64,000 bases of DNA, from contig NZ_BMVE01000013.1 in the NCBI RefSeq assembly GCF_014650555.1, forward strand, positions 62,001 through 126,000. Reading direction: 5' to 3'. A program made the position numbers and the translations under genes. How positions within the stretch are numbered: position 1 is the stretch's first letter; every line of letters starts with the position of its first letter. The notes beneath the pieces were generated by a model. It saw nothing but the letters and a program-made list of their open reading frames with translations, was not told the origin of the DNA and searched no databases. The DNA is from Streptomyces goshikiensis. Its GTDB lineage: Bacteria > Actinomycetota > Actinomycetes > Streptomycetales > Streptomycetaceae. Of the stretch, positions 8,576 to 16,917 are shown piece after piece.

Positions 8576-8890
8576 TCAGGCGGCCGAGGTGGAGCTGGAG
8601 CTGCCACCGGATCCGGACGAGCCGGCCGTCGAGGACGCGGACGACGAAGCGGCGGCCGGGGCCGCGGTCGACGTCGAGGACGGCTTCGAGGCGGGCGTGC
8701 TGCTCGAAGAGGCGCCACGGCTGTCGTTCCGGTAGAAACCGGAGCCCTTGAAGACGATGCCGACCGCGGAGAACACCTTCTTCAGGCGTCCGTCGCAGTT
8801 CGGGCACACGGTCAGCGCGTCATCGGTGAACTTCTGCACGGCCTCAAGGCCCTCACCGCACTCGGTGCACTGGTACTGGTAGGTCGGCAC
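8576..8890 (-). CDS. FmdB-family zinc ribbon protein
   Basis: 104 residues. Residues 1-45 form a zinc ribbon with two Cys pairs (YQCTECG and VCPNCDG), the FmdB/YHxx regulatory-protein domain. The rest is a low-complexity Ser/Ala/Thr tail. The domain binds one zinc; the function of the family is not settled (the name comes from a formamidase operon). A good AGGAGG site precedes the GTG start. Confidence 0.85.
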   Translation of the reverse strand: MPTYQYQCTECGEGLEAVQKFTDDALTVCPNCDGRLKKVFSAVGIVFKGSGFYRNDSRGASSSSTPASKPSSTSTAAPAAASSSASSTAGSSGSGGSSSSTSAA

Positions 8891-8957
8891 GAATTTCCTC
8901 CTGGCACTCTGTCTCTATGAGTGCTAACGACGTTCCATGGTGACGTATTCCGGGCGT

Positions 8958-10280
8958 TCAGTCCACCGTCACCGGCACTCGGTGACCGAGAGCACGCTCG
9001 TCGGCCGCCTCCGGAGCGGTCGCCGCGACCTGCGCCGGGGACGCGTTCACGATCCGGCCCGGGGTCTGCGGCGCCAGCTTGGCGCGCAGTGCCAGCAGGG
9101 TCACGAGCGCGAGCGCGGTCGCCGCCATCGGCACCAGGAAGCCGTACGAGGCCCCGTGGGCGTCGGTCAGGCGGCCCGCCACGATCACCGCGACGGCCTG
9201 CCCGAAGGCGACCGAACCGGTGAGCCAGGTGAAGGCCTCGGTACGGGCGTTCGCCGGGATCAGGGACTCGACCATCGTGTAGCCGGTGATCAGGGCCGGG
9301 GCGATGCACAGGCCGACGATCAGGCCGAGCCCGCCCAGCATCGGCATCGAGCCGGCGGTCCACAGCAGGGACGCGGCGGCGGTGAGGCCGACGTAGCCCA
9401 GCAGCAGGCGGCGGCGCGGGCCGATCTTCCAGGCGATCGCGCCGCAGGCTATTCCCGCGATCATGTTGCCGGCGGCGAAGACGCCGTACAGCAGGCCGTT
9501 CGCGCCGGGGCTTCCGGCCTCGGCCGTGAAGGCGGCCAGCGAGACCTGCATGCCGCCGAAGACGGCGCCGATCCCGAGGAACGCGACGATCAGGACGCGC
9601 AGGCCGGGGAAGGACAGCGCCGAGGCGTGCGGCGCACCGCTCGCGGTCTCGGCGTGCGGCTTGGGCTGGCTGGCGCGCCGGGCGGCGAACACCAGGCCGC
9701 CGACCAGCGTCAGCGCGGCCTCGGTGACCAGGCCGGCGGCCGGGTGGATGCCGGTGCACAGGGCGGTGGCCAGCACGGGGCCGACGACGAAGGTGAACTC
9801 GTCGGTGACGGACTCGAACGCGGCGGCCGTCGGCAGTAGCGGTGAGCCTTCCAGCTTGGCGGCCCAGCGGGCCCGGACCATCGGCCCGACCTGGGGGACC
9901 GAGGCGCCGGCCGGGACGGCGGCCAGCGCCAGGGCCCAGACGGGGGCGCCGGCGAGTGCCAGCGCGGCGAGGCCGCTCACGGCGGCGGAGTGCAGCAGGA
10001 CGCCCGGGACCAGCACGGCGCTCTGGCCGAAGCGGTCGGTGAGCATGCCCGTCACGGGGGCGCACAGCGCCATGGAGATGCCGGTGACGGCGGCGACGAT
10101 GCCGGCGCTGCCGTAGGAGCCGGTGGTGTGCTGGACGAGCAGCAGGATGCTGATGGTCAGCATTCCGAAGGGGAGCCGGGCGGCGAAGCCGGGGAGCAGG
10201 AAGCCGGCGGCACCGGGGGTGCGCAGCAGCTGTCCGTAGCCGGGGCGGGCGGAGTTCTCGGTCGTGACCGCGGATGTCAC
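8958..10280 (-). CDS. major facilitator superfamily transporter
   Basis: 440 residues with twelve predicted membrane helices. The loop between TM2 and TM3 carries MLTDRFGQ, the usual MFS motif A variant. It is probably a proton-driven exporter of unknown substrate. It is clearly paralogous to the MFS protein at 23760-25016: both carry an ARWAA segment after TM5, a T/D-D-x-F/I-x-V-G-P stretch and a HPAAGLV helix. GTG at 10280 is chosen as start because GGAAAGG/AAGG lies upstream and the preceding frame has no transmembrane character. Confidence 0.85.
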   Translation of the reverse strand: MTSAVTTENSARPGYGQLLRTPGAAGFLLPGFAARLPFGMLTISILLLVQHTTGSYGSAGIVAAVTGISMALCAPVTGMLTDRFGQSAVLVPGVLLHSAAVSGLAALALAGAPVWALALAAVPAGASVPQVGPMVRARWAAKLEGSPLLPTAAAFESVTDEFTFVVGPVLATALCTGIHPAAGLVTEAALTLVGGLVFAARRASQPKPHAETASGAPHASALSFPGLRVLIVAFLGIGAVFGGMQVSLAAFTAEAGSPGANGLLYGVFAAGNMIAGIACGAIAWKIGPRRRLLLGYVGLTAAASLLWTAGSMPMLGGLGLIVGLCIAPALITGYTMVESLIPANARTEAFTWLTGSVAFGQAVAVIVAGRLTDAHGASYGFLVPMAATALALVTLLALRAKLAPQTPGRIVNASPAQVAATAPEAADERALGHRVPVTVD

Positions 10281-10691
10281 GGCCTTGCCTTTCCGCTGCC
10301 TGGTAGAACTCCCCGTCTGCGGACGGTGTTCCGCCTTGTGAGCGGCCGCACCCGTACGTATGGGAGCCCCGAGAGCTGTCCTCTTGCGCAGAACCGAGTG
10401 ATACCTGGGCACCCACTGTGGGAGGGAGCCACGGCCGCTTTGCGGTCGCGCCAGCTCTGCGTCAGGCAGAGTTGGTTCGATCTGTTGTGCCTTTATCGTA
10501 CAGGGGAGGCGGCTGTCACACCCTGTGATTCCGACGACAATCCGTGTCTTCACCTGCGATTAACTGGAACTTCGCATTCCGCGACTTGCGAAACGAGGGC
10601 AAACCGCCCTGCACGCCAACGAAACTGCCAATTAGAACGTTGCTCTAATCAAAAATTGGCGCGATCTTGTCTGTTCGCAGGCCTGAACCGG
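10281..10691. other. 411-bp intergenic region with no gene seen
   Basis: The minus-strand MFS promoter should lie here. The left part (10490-10560) has a TACGAT-containing AT-richer stretch that could be a -10 region. The right part (10600-10665) is strikingly AT-rich and contains nested inverted repeats (see separate entry). No frame has convincing codon usage. Confidence 0.5.
10627..10660. repeat. AT-rich nested inverted repeat
   Basis: GCCAATT (10627-10633) pairs with AATTGGC (10654-10660), and inside them ATTAGA (10631-10636) pairs with TCTAAT (10644-10649). It lies 32 bp past the stop of the minus-strand antiporter gene and about 350 bp upstream of the MFS gene. It could be a factor-independent terminator of the antiporter or an operator; the AT-richness is unusual for this genome. 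Confidence 0.5.
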
Positions 10692-12197
10692 TCAGTGCGC
10701 GGTCTCGCTGCCCGTCCCCAGCCAGCCGGCCAGCTTGCCGCCCCGGGCCACCGCCCGCAGCCGCGCCTCCGCCGCGTCCCGCACCGGATCCGTGGCCACC
10801 ACCAGCAGCTCGTCCCCGCGCCGCAGCACGGTCGAGGGCGCCGGTACGAAGCTCTTCGCGTCCCGGACCACCAGCGTGACCGACGCCCCGGCCGGCAGCC
10901 GCAGCTCGCTCACCTCGACGCCGTGCATCCGCGAGGCCGGCGGGATGGCGAAGGACAGCAGGTGCCCGCGCAGCTTCTCCAGCGGCGCCGACTCGATCCC
11001 GAGGTCGGCGGCGGCCTCGTCGTTGTCGCGCAGGTTCAGCTTCCGCGCCAGCCACGGCAGGGTCGGCCCCTGCACCAGGGTGTAGACCACGACGAGCACG
11101 AAGACGATGTTGAAGACCCGCTCGCTGCCCTCGATCCCGGACACCATCGGGATCGTCGCCAGGATGATGGGCACCGCGCCGCGCAGGCCGGCCCACGACA
11201 TCAGGGCCTGCTCCTGCCAGGGCAGCCGGAAGGGCAGCAGGCTGATGAAGACCGACAGCGGCCGCGCCACCATCGTCAGGGCCAGGCCGATCACCACCGC
11301 GGGCCAGAAGTCGTTCAGCAGTTCGTGCGGGGTGACCAGCAGGCCGAGCAGGACGAACATGCCGATCTGGGCGATCCAGCCGAGTCCGTCCGCGAACCCC
11401 CGCGTCGCCGGCCAGTGCGGCAGCTTGGCGTTCCCGAGCACCATCGCCGCCAGGTACACGGCGAGGAAGCCGGAGCCGTGCGCCATCGCGGTCACCGCGT
11501 ACGCCGTGACCGCGATCGCCATCACCGCGATCGGGTACAGGCCGGAGGCGGGCAGGGCGACGTGCCGCAGCCCGTACGACCCCAGGAAGCCCACGGTGAG
11601 GCCGATCGCGACGCCGATCGCCAGCTCCAGCGCGATCTTGCCGATCAGGACGTACCACTCGTCCACCGGGCCGACGGTGGCGAAGGCGACCACCAGGATG
11701 ACCACGGGGGCGTCGTTGAACCCGGACTCCGCCTCCAGTACGCCCGTCACCCGCGCGGGCAGCGGCACCTTGCGCAGGACCGAGAACACCGCCGCCGCGT
11801 CGGTCGAGGAGACGACCGCGCCGATCAGCAGGGCCTGCCGCCAGTCGAGCCCGACCAGGTAGTGGGCTCCCGCCGCGGTCACGCCCACGCTGACGGCGAC
11901 GCCGACCAGCGACAGCGCGATCGCGGCCGGCAGGGCCGGCTTGATCTCTTTCCACTTGGTGCCCAGACCGCCCTCGGCGAGGATCACGACGAGCGCCGCG
12001 TACCCCATGACCTGGGTGAGCTCGGCATTGTCGAACACGACGTTGCCGATGCCGTCCTGGCCTATCGCGACACCTATGCCGAGGTAAATGAGCAGGCTGG
12101 GGAGGCCGCTGCGCGAGGAGACGCGCACCGCCGCGACGGCGACGAGCAGTACGAGCGAGCAGACCAGCAGGAGCTCATTGAGCGTGTGGACGGTCAG
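10692..12197 (-). CDS. CPA1-type potassium/proton antiporter with C-terminal TrkA-C domain (CvrA/NhaP2-like)
   Basis: About 501 residues. Twelve-plus membrane helices form a Na+(K+)/H+ exchanger domain (SSTDAAAVFSVLR, ESGFNDAPVVILV, SWAGLRGAVPIILATIP), followed by a TrkA-C ligand-binding domain (about residues 425-490, SELRLPAGASVTLVVRD ... RGDELLVVAT). It likely exports K+ or Na+ in exchange for protons. The first in-frame GTG (12128) would delete most of the first helix. Extending to CTG at 12197 restores a normal N terminus (TVHTLNELLLVCSLVLLV), and GGAGG lies 8 nt before that CTG. No ATG, GTG or TTG is present in frame upstream, so I take CTG as the start. Confidence 0.85.
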   Translation of the reverse strand: MTVHTLNELLLVCSLVLLVAVAAVRVSSRSGLPSLLIYLGIGVAIGQDGIGNVVFDNAELTQVMGYAALVVILAEGGLGTKWKEIKPALPAAIALSLVGVAVSVGVTAAGAHYLVGLDWRQALLIGAVVSSTDAAAVFSVLRKVPLPARVTGVLEAESGFNDAPVVILVVAFATVGPVDEWYVLIGKIALELAIGVAIGLTVGFLGSYGLRHVALPASGLYPIAVMAIAVTAYAVTAMAHGSGFLAVYLAAMVLGNAKLPHWPATRGFADGLGWIAQIGMFVLLGLLVTPHELLNDFWPAVVIGLALTMVARPLSVFISLLPFRLPWQEQALMSWAGLRGAVPIILATIPMVSGIEGSERVFNIVFVLVVVYTLVQGPTLPWLARKLNLRDNDEAAADLGIESAPLEKLRGHLLSFAIPPASRMHGVEVSELRLPAGASVTLVVRDAKSFVPAPSTVLRRGDELLVVATDPVRDAAEARLRAVARGGKLAGWLGTGSETAH

Positions 12198-12430
12198 CGG
12201 GCGGCCCTCCTCAACGCGCCTGGCGGATCGGTCCTCCCGGCGACAAGTTCGGCAAGTACTTCGTTACCTTACCTAATATTTGACGCGCTCTTTACGCGAT
12301 AACCACATTGTGAAACCCCTGATCCGCCCTGTCTCCAGCAGCTCCACCCCTGCCGGATCATCGGACCCGGTCCTGCGCCTATGGTTGCTCCCAGCACTCC
12401 CAGGACCACCCTGCCCCTCTAAGGACAGCG

Positions 12431-15304
12431 ATGCCCGCCAACGAAACCGCCCCTTCCGTCAAGAAGAAGGGACGACGCGCCCGTCTGATCGTGCTCGTGC
12501 TGGTCCTGGCGCTCTTCGCGGGCCTCGGCTACGGCGCGTACTGGAGCGTGGACACCGTGCGCGCCTCGTACCCCCAGACGACCGGGTCCCTGAAGGTGCC
12601 CGGCCTGACAGGAACCGTCGAGGTCAAGCGCGACGCCAGCGGAATCCCGCAGCTCTACGCCGACAACGACGACGACCTCTTCCGCGCCCAGGGCTTCGTC
12701 CACGCCCAGGACCGCTTCTGGGAGATGGACGTACGCCGCCACATGACCTCCGGGCGCCTCTCCGAGATGTTCGGCTCCGGCCAGGTGGAGACCGACGCCT
12801 TCCTGCGCACGCTGGGCTGGCGCCAGGTCGCGCAGGCCGAGTACGACACCAAGCTCTCGCCCGAGACGAAGAAGTACCTCCAGTCCTACGCCGACGGGGT
12901 CAACGCGTACCTGAAGGGGAAGTCCGGCAAGGACCTCTCCGTCGAGCACGCGGCGCTCGGGATCAGCGGCGACTACAAGCCCGAGCAGTGGTCCCCGGTG
13001 GACTCGGTCGCCTGGCTCAAGGCGATGGCGTGGGACCTGCGCGGCAACATGCAGGACGAGATAGACCGCGCGCTGATGTCGGGCAAGCTCACACCGGCGC
13101 AGATCGACGAGCTCTACCCGCCGTACCCCTTCGACCGGAACAAGCCGATCGTCGAGGGCGGCAAGACCGACGGCGGCAAGTACACCCCGCAGGGCTCCGC
13201 CACGGGCTCCGGTTCGGGTTCCGGATCCGGTACGGGCAACGGCTCGGGCAAGGGCTCCGGCACCGGTAACGACTCCGGCAGTGGCTCCGGCTCCGGTACG
13301 GCCTCCGGTTCCGGTACGGCCACCGGCCTCGCCGGCAACGCCTCCGCCCAGGGCGCGACCGTCGGCCTGCGCAGCCAGATGAGCGCGCTCGCCAACACCC
13401 TGGACAAGATCCCCGCGATCCTCGGCCCCAACGGCAGCGGCATCGGCTCGAACTCCTGGGTCGTCTCCGGCAAGTACACGACCACCGGAAAGCCGCTCCT
13501 CGCGAACGACCCGCACCTCTCCCCGCAGCTGCCCTCCGTCTGGTACCAGATGGGCCTGCACTGCCGGGCGGTCTCCGAGAAGTGCCAGTACGACGTGGCC
13601 GGCTTCACCTTCTCCGGCATGCCCGGCGTGGTCATCGGCCACAACGCCGACATCGCCTGGGGCATGACCAACCTCGGCGCCGACGTCACCGACCTCTACC
13701 TGGAGCAGGTCAAGCCCGAGGGCTACGTCTACGACAACAAGGTCCTCCCCTTCACCGTCCGCGACGAGGTCATCAAGATCGCCGGCGGCGGCGAGAAGAA
13801 GATCACGGTCCGCAGCACCAACAACGGCCCGCTGGTCTCCGACCGCAGCGAGGAACTCGGTACGGTCGGCGACCGGGCGCCCGTCGCCAGCTCCGCACCC
13901 GACCGCGGCGAGGGCTACGCCGTCGCCCTGCGCTGGACCGCCCTGGACCCCGGCAAGTCGATGGACGCGGTCTTCAAGATCGACCGGGCCAAGGACTTCA
14001 ACAGCTTCCGGGCCGCCGCGCGCGACTTCGAGGTGCCGTCCCAGAACCTGATCTACGCCGACAGCAAGGGCGCCACCGGCAACATCGGCTACCAGGCGCC
14101 CGGCCGCATCCCCGTCCGCGGCGCCGGCGACGGCCGGATGCCCGCCCCCGGCTGGGACTCCAAGTACGCCTGGAAGGGCGGCAAGGACGGCAACGCGGGT
14201 TACATCCCGCAGGACGAGATGCCGTACGACCTCAACCCGGCCCGCGGCTACATCGTCACCGCCAACCAGGCGGTCACCGAGAGCGGCACCGGCGCCGGCA
14301 AGTACCCGTACACGCTGACCACCGACTGGGGCTACGGCGCCCGCAGCCAGCGGATCAACGACCTCATCGAGGCGAAGATCAAGGACAGCGGCAAGATCTC
14401 GACCGACGACATGCGCACCATGCAGATGGACAACAGCAGCGAGATCGCCGCGCTGCTGACCCCGATGCTGGCCAAGATCCAGGTCAAGGACCCGGACGTG
14501 CGCTCCGCGCAGAAGCTGCTGGACGGCTGGAACTACACCCAGGAGCCCGACTCGGCGGCGGCCGCGTACTTCAACGCGGTCTGGCGCAACATCCTCAAGC
14601 TGTCCTTCGGCGACAAGATGCCGAAGGAACTGCGGGTCGAGGAGAGCTGCACCAACGTCAAGGAGTCAGGCTCCGGCCCGGTCGACGACCTCGCCAAGAC
14701 GGTCCGCGAATGCGGTACCCGCGGTTCCGACTCGGCGCAGCCCGACGGCGGCGACCGCTGGTTCGAGGTGGTCCGCCGCCTGGTCAAGGACGAGAACTCG
14801 CCGTGGTGGCAGTCGCCCGCCCCGAACATCCACCAGAAGCCGACCGCCACCCGTGACGAGCTGTTCGCCCGGGCCATGGAGGACGCCCGCTGGGAGCTCA
14901 CCGCCAAGCTCGGCAAGGACCAGTCCACCTGGACCTGGGGCCGCCTGCACCAGCTGACGCTGAAGAACCAGACCCTCGGCACCAAGGGCCCCGGCTTCAT
15001 GCAGTGGCTCCTCAACCGCGGCCCGTGGAACCTGGGCGGCGGCGAGGCCACCGTCAACGCGACCGGCTGGAACGCCGCCAGCGGGTACGAGGTCACCTGG
15101 GTGCCCTCGATGCGGATGGTCGTGAACCTCAACGACCTGGACAAGTCCCGCTGGATCAACCTGACCGGCGCCTCGGGGCACGCCTACCACTCCCACTACA
15201 CCGACCAGACGACGATGTGGGCCAAGGGCGAGCTGCTGGAGTGGCCCTTCGGCAAGGAAGCCGTGAACAAGGCGACGGTCGACACCCTGACCCTGAAGCC
15301 CTAG
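12431..15304 (+). CDS. penicillin acylase family (Ntn hydrolase) protein, membrane-anchored
   Basis: 957 residues. A basic N terminus and one membrane span (LIVLVLVLALFAGLGYGAYW, about 18-38) anchor it to the membrane, with the enzyme outside. The alpha-chain part runs to about residue 255. A Gly/Ser-rich stretch (about 256-300) takes the place of the spacer peptide. Then GIGSNSW marks the autocatalytic cleavage site, with Ser340 as the new N-terminal nucleophile of the beta chain; NDPHL and GHNADIAWGMTN are also conserved. The family hydrolyses amides such as penicillins, acyl-homoserine lactones and acylated peptides; the substrate here is unknown. It is divergent from the antiporter gene. 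Confidence 0.9.
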   Translation: MPANETAPSVKKKGRRARLIVLVLVLALFAGLGYGAYWSVDTVRASYPQTTGSLKVPGLTGTVEVKRDASGIPQLYADNDDDLFRAQGFVHAQDRFWEMDVRRHMTSGRLSEMFGSGQVETDAFLRTLGWRQVAQAEYDTKLSPETKKYLQSYADGVNAYLKGKSGKDLSVEHAALGISGDYKPEQWSPVDSVAWLKAMAWDLRGNMQDEIDRALMSGKLTPAQIDELYPPYPFDRNKPIVEGGKTDGGKYTPQGSATGSGSGSGSGTGNGSGKGSGTGNDSGSGSGSGTASGSGTATGLAGNASAQGATVGLRSQMSALANTLDKIPAILGPNGSGIGSNSWVVSGKYTTTGKPLLANDPHLSPQLPSVWYQMGLHCRAVSEKCQYDVAGFTFSGMPGVVIGHNADIAWGMTNLGADVTDLYLEQVKPEGYVYDNKVLPFTVRDEVIKIAGGGEKKITVRSTNNGPLVSDRSEELGTVGDRAPVASSAPDRGEGYAVALRWTALDPGKSMDAVFKIDRAKDFNSFRAAARDFEVPSQNLIYADSKGATGNIGYQAPGRIPVRGAGDGRMPAPGWDSKYAWKGGKDGNAGYIPQDEMPYDLNPARGYIVTANQAVTESGTGAGKYPYTLTTDWGYGARSQRINDLIEAKIKDSGKISTDDMRTMQMDNSSEIAALLTPMLAKIQVKDPDVRSAQKLLDGWNYTQEPDSAAAAYFNAVWRNILKLSFGDKMPKELRVEESCTNVKESGSGPVDDLAKTVRECGTRGSDSAQPDGGDRWFEVVRRLVKDENSPWWQSPAPNIHQKPTATRDELFARAMEDARWELTAKLGKDQSTWTWGRLHQLTLKNQTLGTKGPGFMQWLLNRGPWNLGGGEATVNATGWNAASGYEVTWVPSMRMVVNLNDLDKSRWINLTGASGHAYHSHYTDQTTMWAKGELLEWPFGKEAVNKATVDTLTLKP
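13196..13335 (+). repeat. Gly/Ser/Thr-coding low-complexity repeat in the penicillin acylase gene
   Basis: Imperfect repeats of GGCTCCGG(T/C) units encode alternating Gly-Ser and Gly-Thr. They sit where the family has the spacer peptide removed after autoproteolysis, so length variation here would be tolerated. Confidence 0.7.
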
Positions 15305-15307
15305 CGC

Positions 15308-15916
15308 TCAGAAACGGACCACCCCCGACGGGGTGGCCACCGCCTTGACGGGGTGGTCGTGCGGTTCCTCCGGGACCCGCGCGACCACCTCTTCGTCGTA
15401 GAGGAGCACCACCAGCGCCGGATGCGCCCCGGCCCGCTCCAGCCGCTCCAGCACCCGGTCGTACGAGCCGCCGCCGCGGCCGAGCCGCATCCCGCGCGCG
15501 TCCACCGCGAGCCCCGGCAGCAGCACGGCGTCGGCGCCCGTCACCGCGTCCGGCCCGAGCCGCGGCCCGGCCGGCTCCAGCAGCCGCATCTTCCCCGGGT
15601 GGGCGGCCTCGGCCAGGCTGCCCGGCCCCTCGTACGCCGCCCAGTCGAGGTCGTTGTCGGGCAGCAGCACCGGCAGCAGCACCCGCTTCCCGGCCGCGCG
15701 CAGGGCGTCGAGCAGCTCGCGCGTACCGGGTTCGGTGCCGACGGAGACGTACGCGGCGACCGTGCCCGCCCCGGCCAGCTCCGGCAGGGCGAGGGCGGAC
15801 CGGGAGAGCGCGCGGGCCGCCGTGCGGCAGTCCTCGGCGCTCAAGGCGCGACGGGCGGCGAGCAGTTCCCGGCGCAGGAGCGCCTTCTCGGTCGGGTTTG
15901 GCGGGGTAGCTACCAC
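15308..15916 (-). CDS. 5-formyltetrahydrofolate cyclo-ligase
   Basis: 202 residues, one domain. The N terminus has KALLRRELLAARRAL (nucleotide and folate binding), and the C-terminal half has MRLGRGGGSYDRVLERL, the Gly-rich phosphate-binding signature of the family. It uses ATP to convert 5-formyl-THF to 5,10-methenyl-THF. It is divergent from galU, and this pairing is conserved in many actinobacteria. Its stop lies 3 bp from the convergent penicillin acylase stop, with no terminator between. Confidence 0.92.
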   Translation of the reverse strand: MVATPPNPTEKALLRRELLAARRALSAEDCRTAARALSRSALALPELAGAGTVAAYVSVGTEPGTRELLDALRAAGKRVLLPVLLPDNDLDWAAYEGPGSLAEAAHPGKMRLLEPAGPRLGPDAVTGADAVLLPGLAVDARGMRLGRGGGSYDRVLERLERAGAHPALVVLLYDEEVVARVPEEPHDHPVKAVATPSGVVRF

Positions 15917-15998
15917 AACGGCCTCAAATCTCCTGTGGAGTGGGTGTGTAAGTGGATCTATTCATCCGCATCTCACCTGGGCTTACGCAACGACCCAC

Positions 15999-16004
15999 TA
16001 TCGT
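15999..16004 (+). promoter_or_regulatory. -10 box TATCGT of a predicted leaderless galU promoter
   Basis: TATCGT, then 6 nt (GCTGCC), then the galU ATG. No Shine-Dalgarno sequence is present between them. Confidence 0.5.
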
Positions 16005-16010
16005 GCTGCC

Positions 16011-16913
16011 ATGACTCAGTCGCACCCCGTGATCAAAAAGGCCGTCATCCCGGCCGCGGGCCTCGGCACTCGCTTCCTCCCGGCGACCAAGGCGACGCCC
16101 AAGGAGATGCTGCCCGTCGTCGACAAGCCGGCGATCCAGTACGTGGTCGAGGAAGCCGTGTCCGCCGGGCTGGACGACGTACTCATGATCACAGGGCGTA
16201 ACAAGCGGCCGCTTGAGGACCACTTCGACCGGAACTACGAGCTGGAATCGGCGCTCATCGCCAAGGGCGACGACGACCGGCTCAAGAAGGTCCAGGAATC
16301 CAGCGACCTGGCAACCATGCACTACGTCCGCCAGGGAGACCCGCGCGGCCTCGGTCACGCCGTGCTCTGCGCCGAGCCGCACGTCGGCCGCGAGCCCTTC
16401 GCCGTCCTCCTCGGCGACGACCTCATCGACCCGCGCGATCCGCTGCTGCGCGACATGGTCGACCTCCAGGCCCGCACCGGCGGCACCGTCGTCGCGCTGA
16501 TGGAGGTGGACCCCTCCAGCATCCACCTCTACGGCTGCGCCGCCGTCGAGCCCACCGACGACCCGGCCGTCGTCCGCGTGACGGGTCTGGTCGAGAAGCC
16601 CGACGCCGCCGACGCCCCCAGCAACTACGCGGTGATCGGACGGTACGTCCTCAACCCGGCGATCTTCGGCATACTGCGGGAGACCGAGCCGGGCCGCGGT
16701 GGGGAGATCCAGCTCACCGACGCCCTGCAGAAGCTGGCCGCCGACGAGAGCGTGGGCGGCCCGGTGCACGGAGTGGTCTTCCGCGGCCGCCGCTACGACA
16801 CCGGTGACCGCGGGGACTATCTGCGGGCCATCGTCCGACTCGCGTGCGAACGTGAGGACCTGGGCCCGGAGTTCCGCACCTGGCTTCGCCGTTACGTCAC
16901 GGAGGAGATGTAG
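16011..16913 (+). CDS. galU: UTP-glucose-1-phosphate uridylyltransferase
   Basis: 300 residues, the usual bacterial GalU length. The nucleotide-binding signature AAGLGTRFLPATKA and catalytic KEMLPVVDKP are at residues 14-42, and VEKP and GGEIQLTDAL are also conserved. It makes UDP-glucose for trehalose, glycogen precursors and envelope glycans. ATG at 16011 is chosen over the long upstream frame because the family starts close to this point and a -10 box fits just before. It is the first gene of a tight run with moeA (4 nt gap). Confidence 0.95.
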   Translation: MTQSHPVIKKAVIPAAGLGTRFLPATKATPKEMLPVVDKPAIQYVVEEAVSAGLDDVLMITGRNKRPLEDHFDRNYELESALIAKGDDDRLKKVQESSDLATMHYVRQGDPRGLGHAVLCAEPHVGREPFAVLLGDDLIDPRDPLLRDMVDLQARTGGTVVALMEVDPSSIHLYGCAAVEPTDDPAVVRVTGLVEKPDAADAPSNYAVIGRYVLNPAIFGILRETEPGRGGEIQLTDALQKLAADESVGGPVHGVVFRGRRYDTGDRGDYLRAIVRLACEREDLGPEFRTWLRRYVTEEM

Positions 16914-16917
16914 CACC

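Noticed and set aside
12250..12290. IdeR/DmdR-like iron box (TTAGGTAAGGTAACG on the minus strand) in the antiporter-acylase gap
   Set aside because: Only one half matches the TTAGGTTAGGCTAACCTAA consensus; the second half diverges at most positions.
13196..13335. CRISPR-like or tandem repeat array
   Set aside because: The repeats are in-frame Gly/Ser codons within a protein gene, without uniform repeats and spacers.
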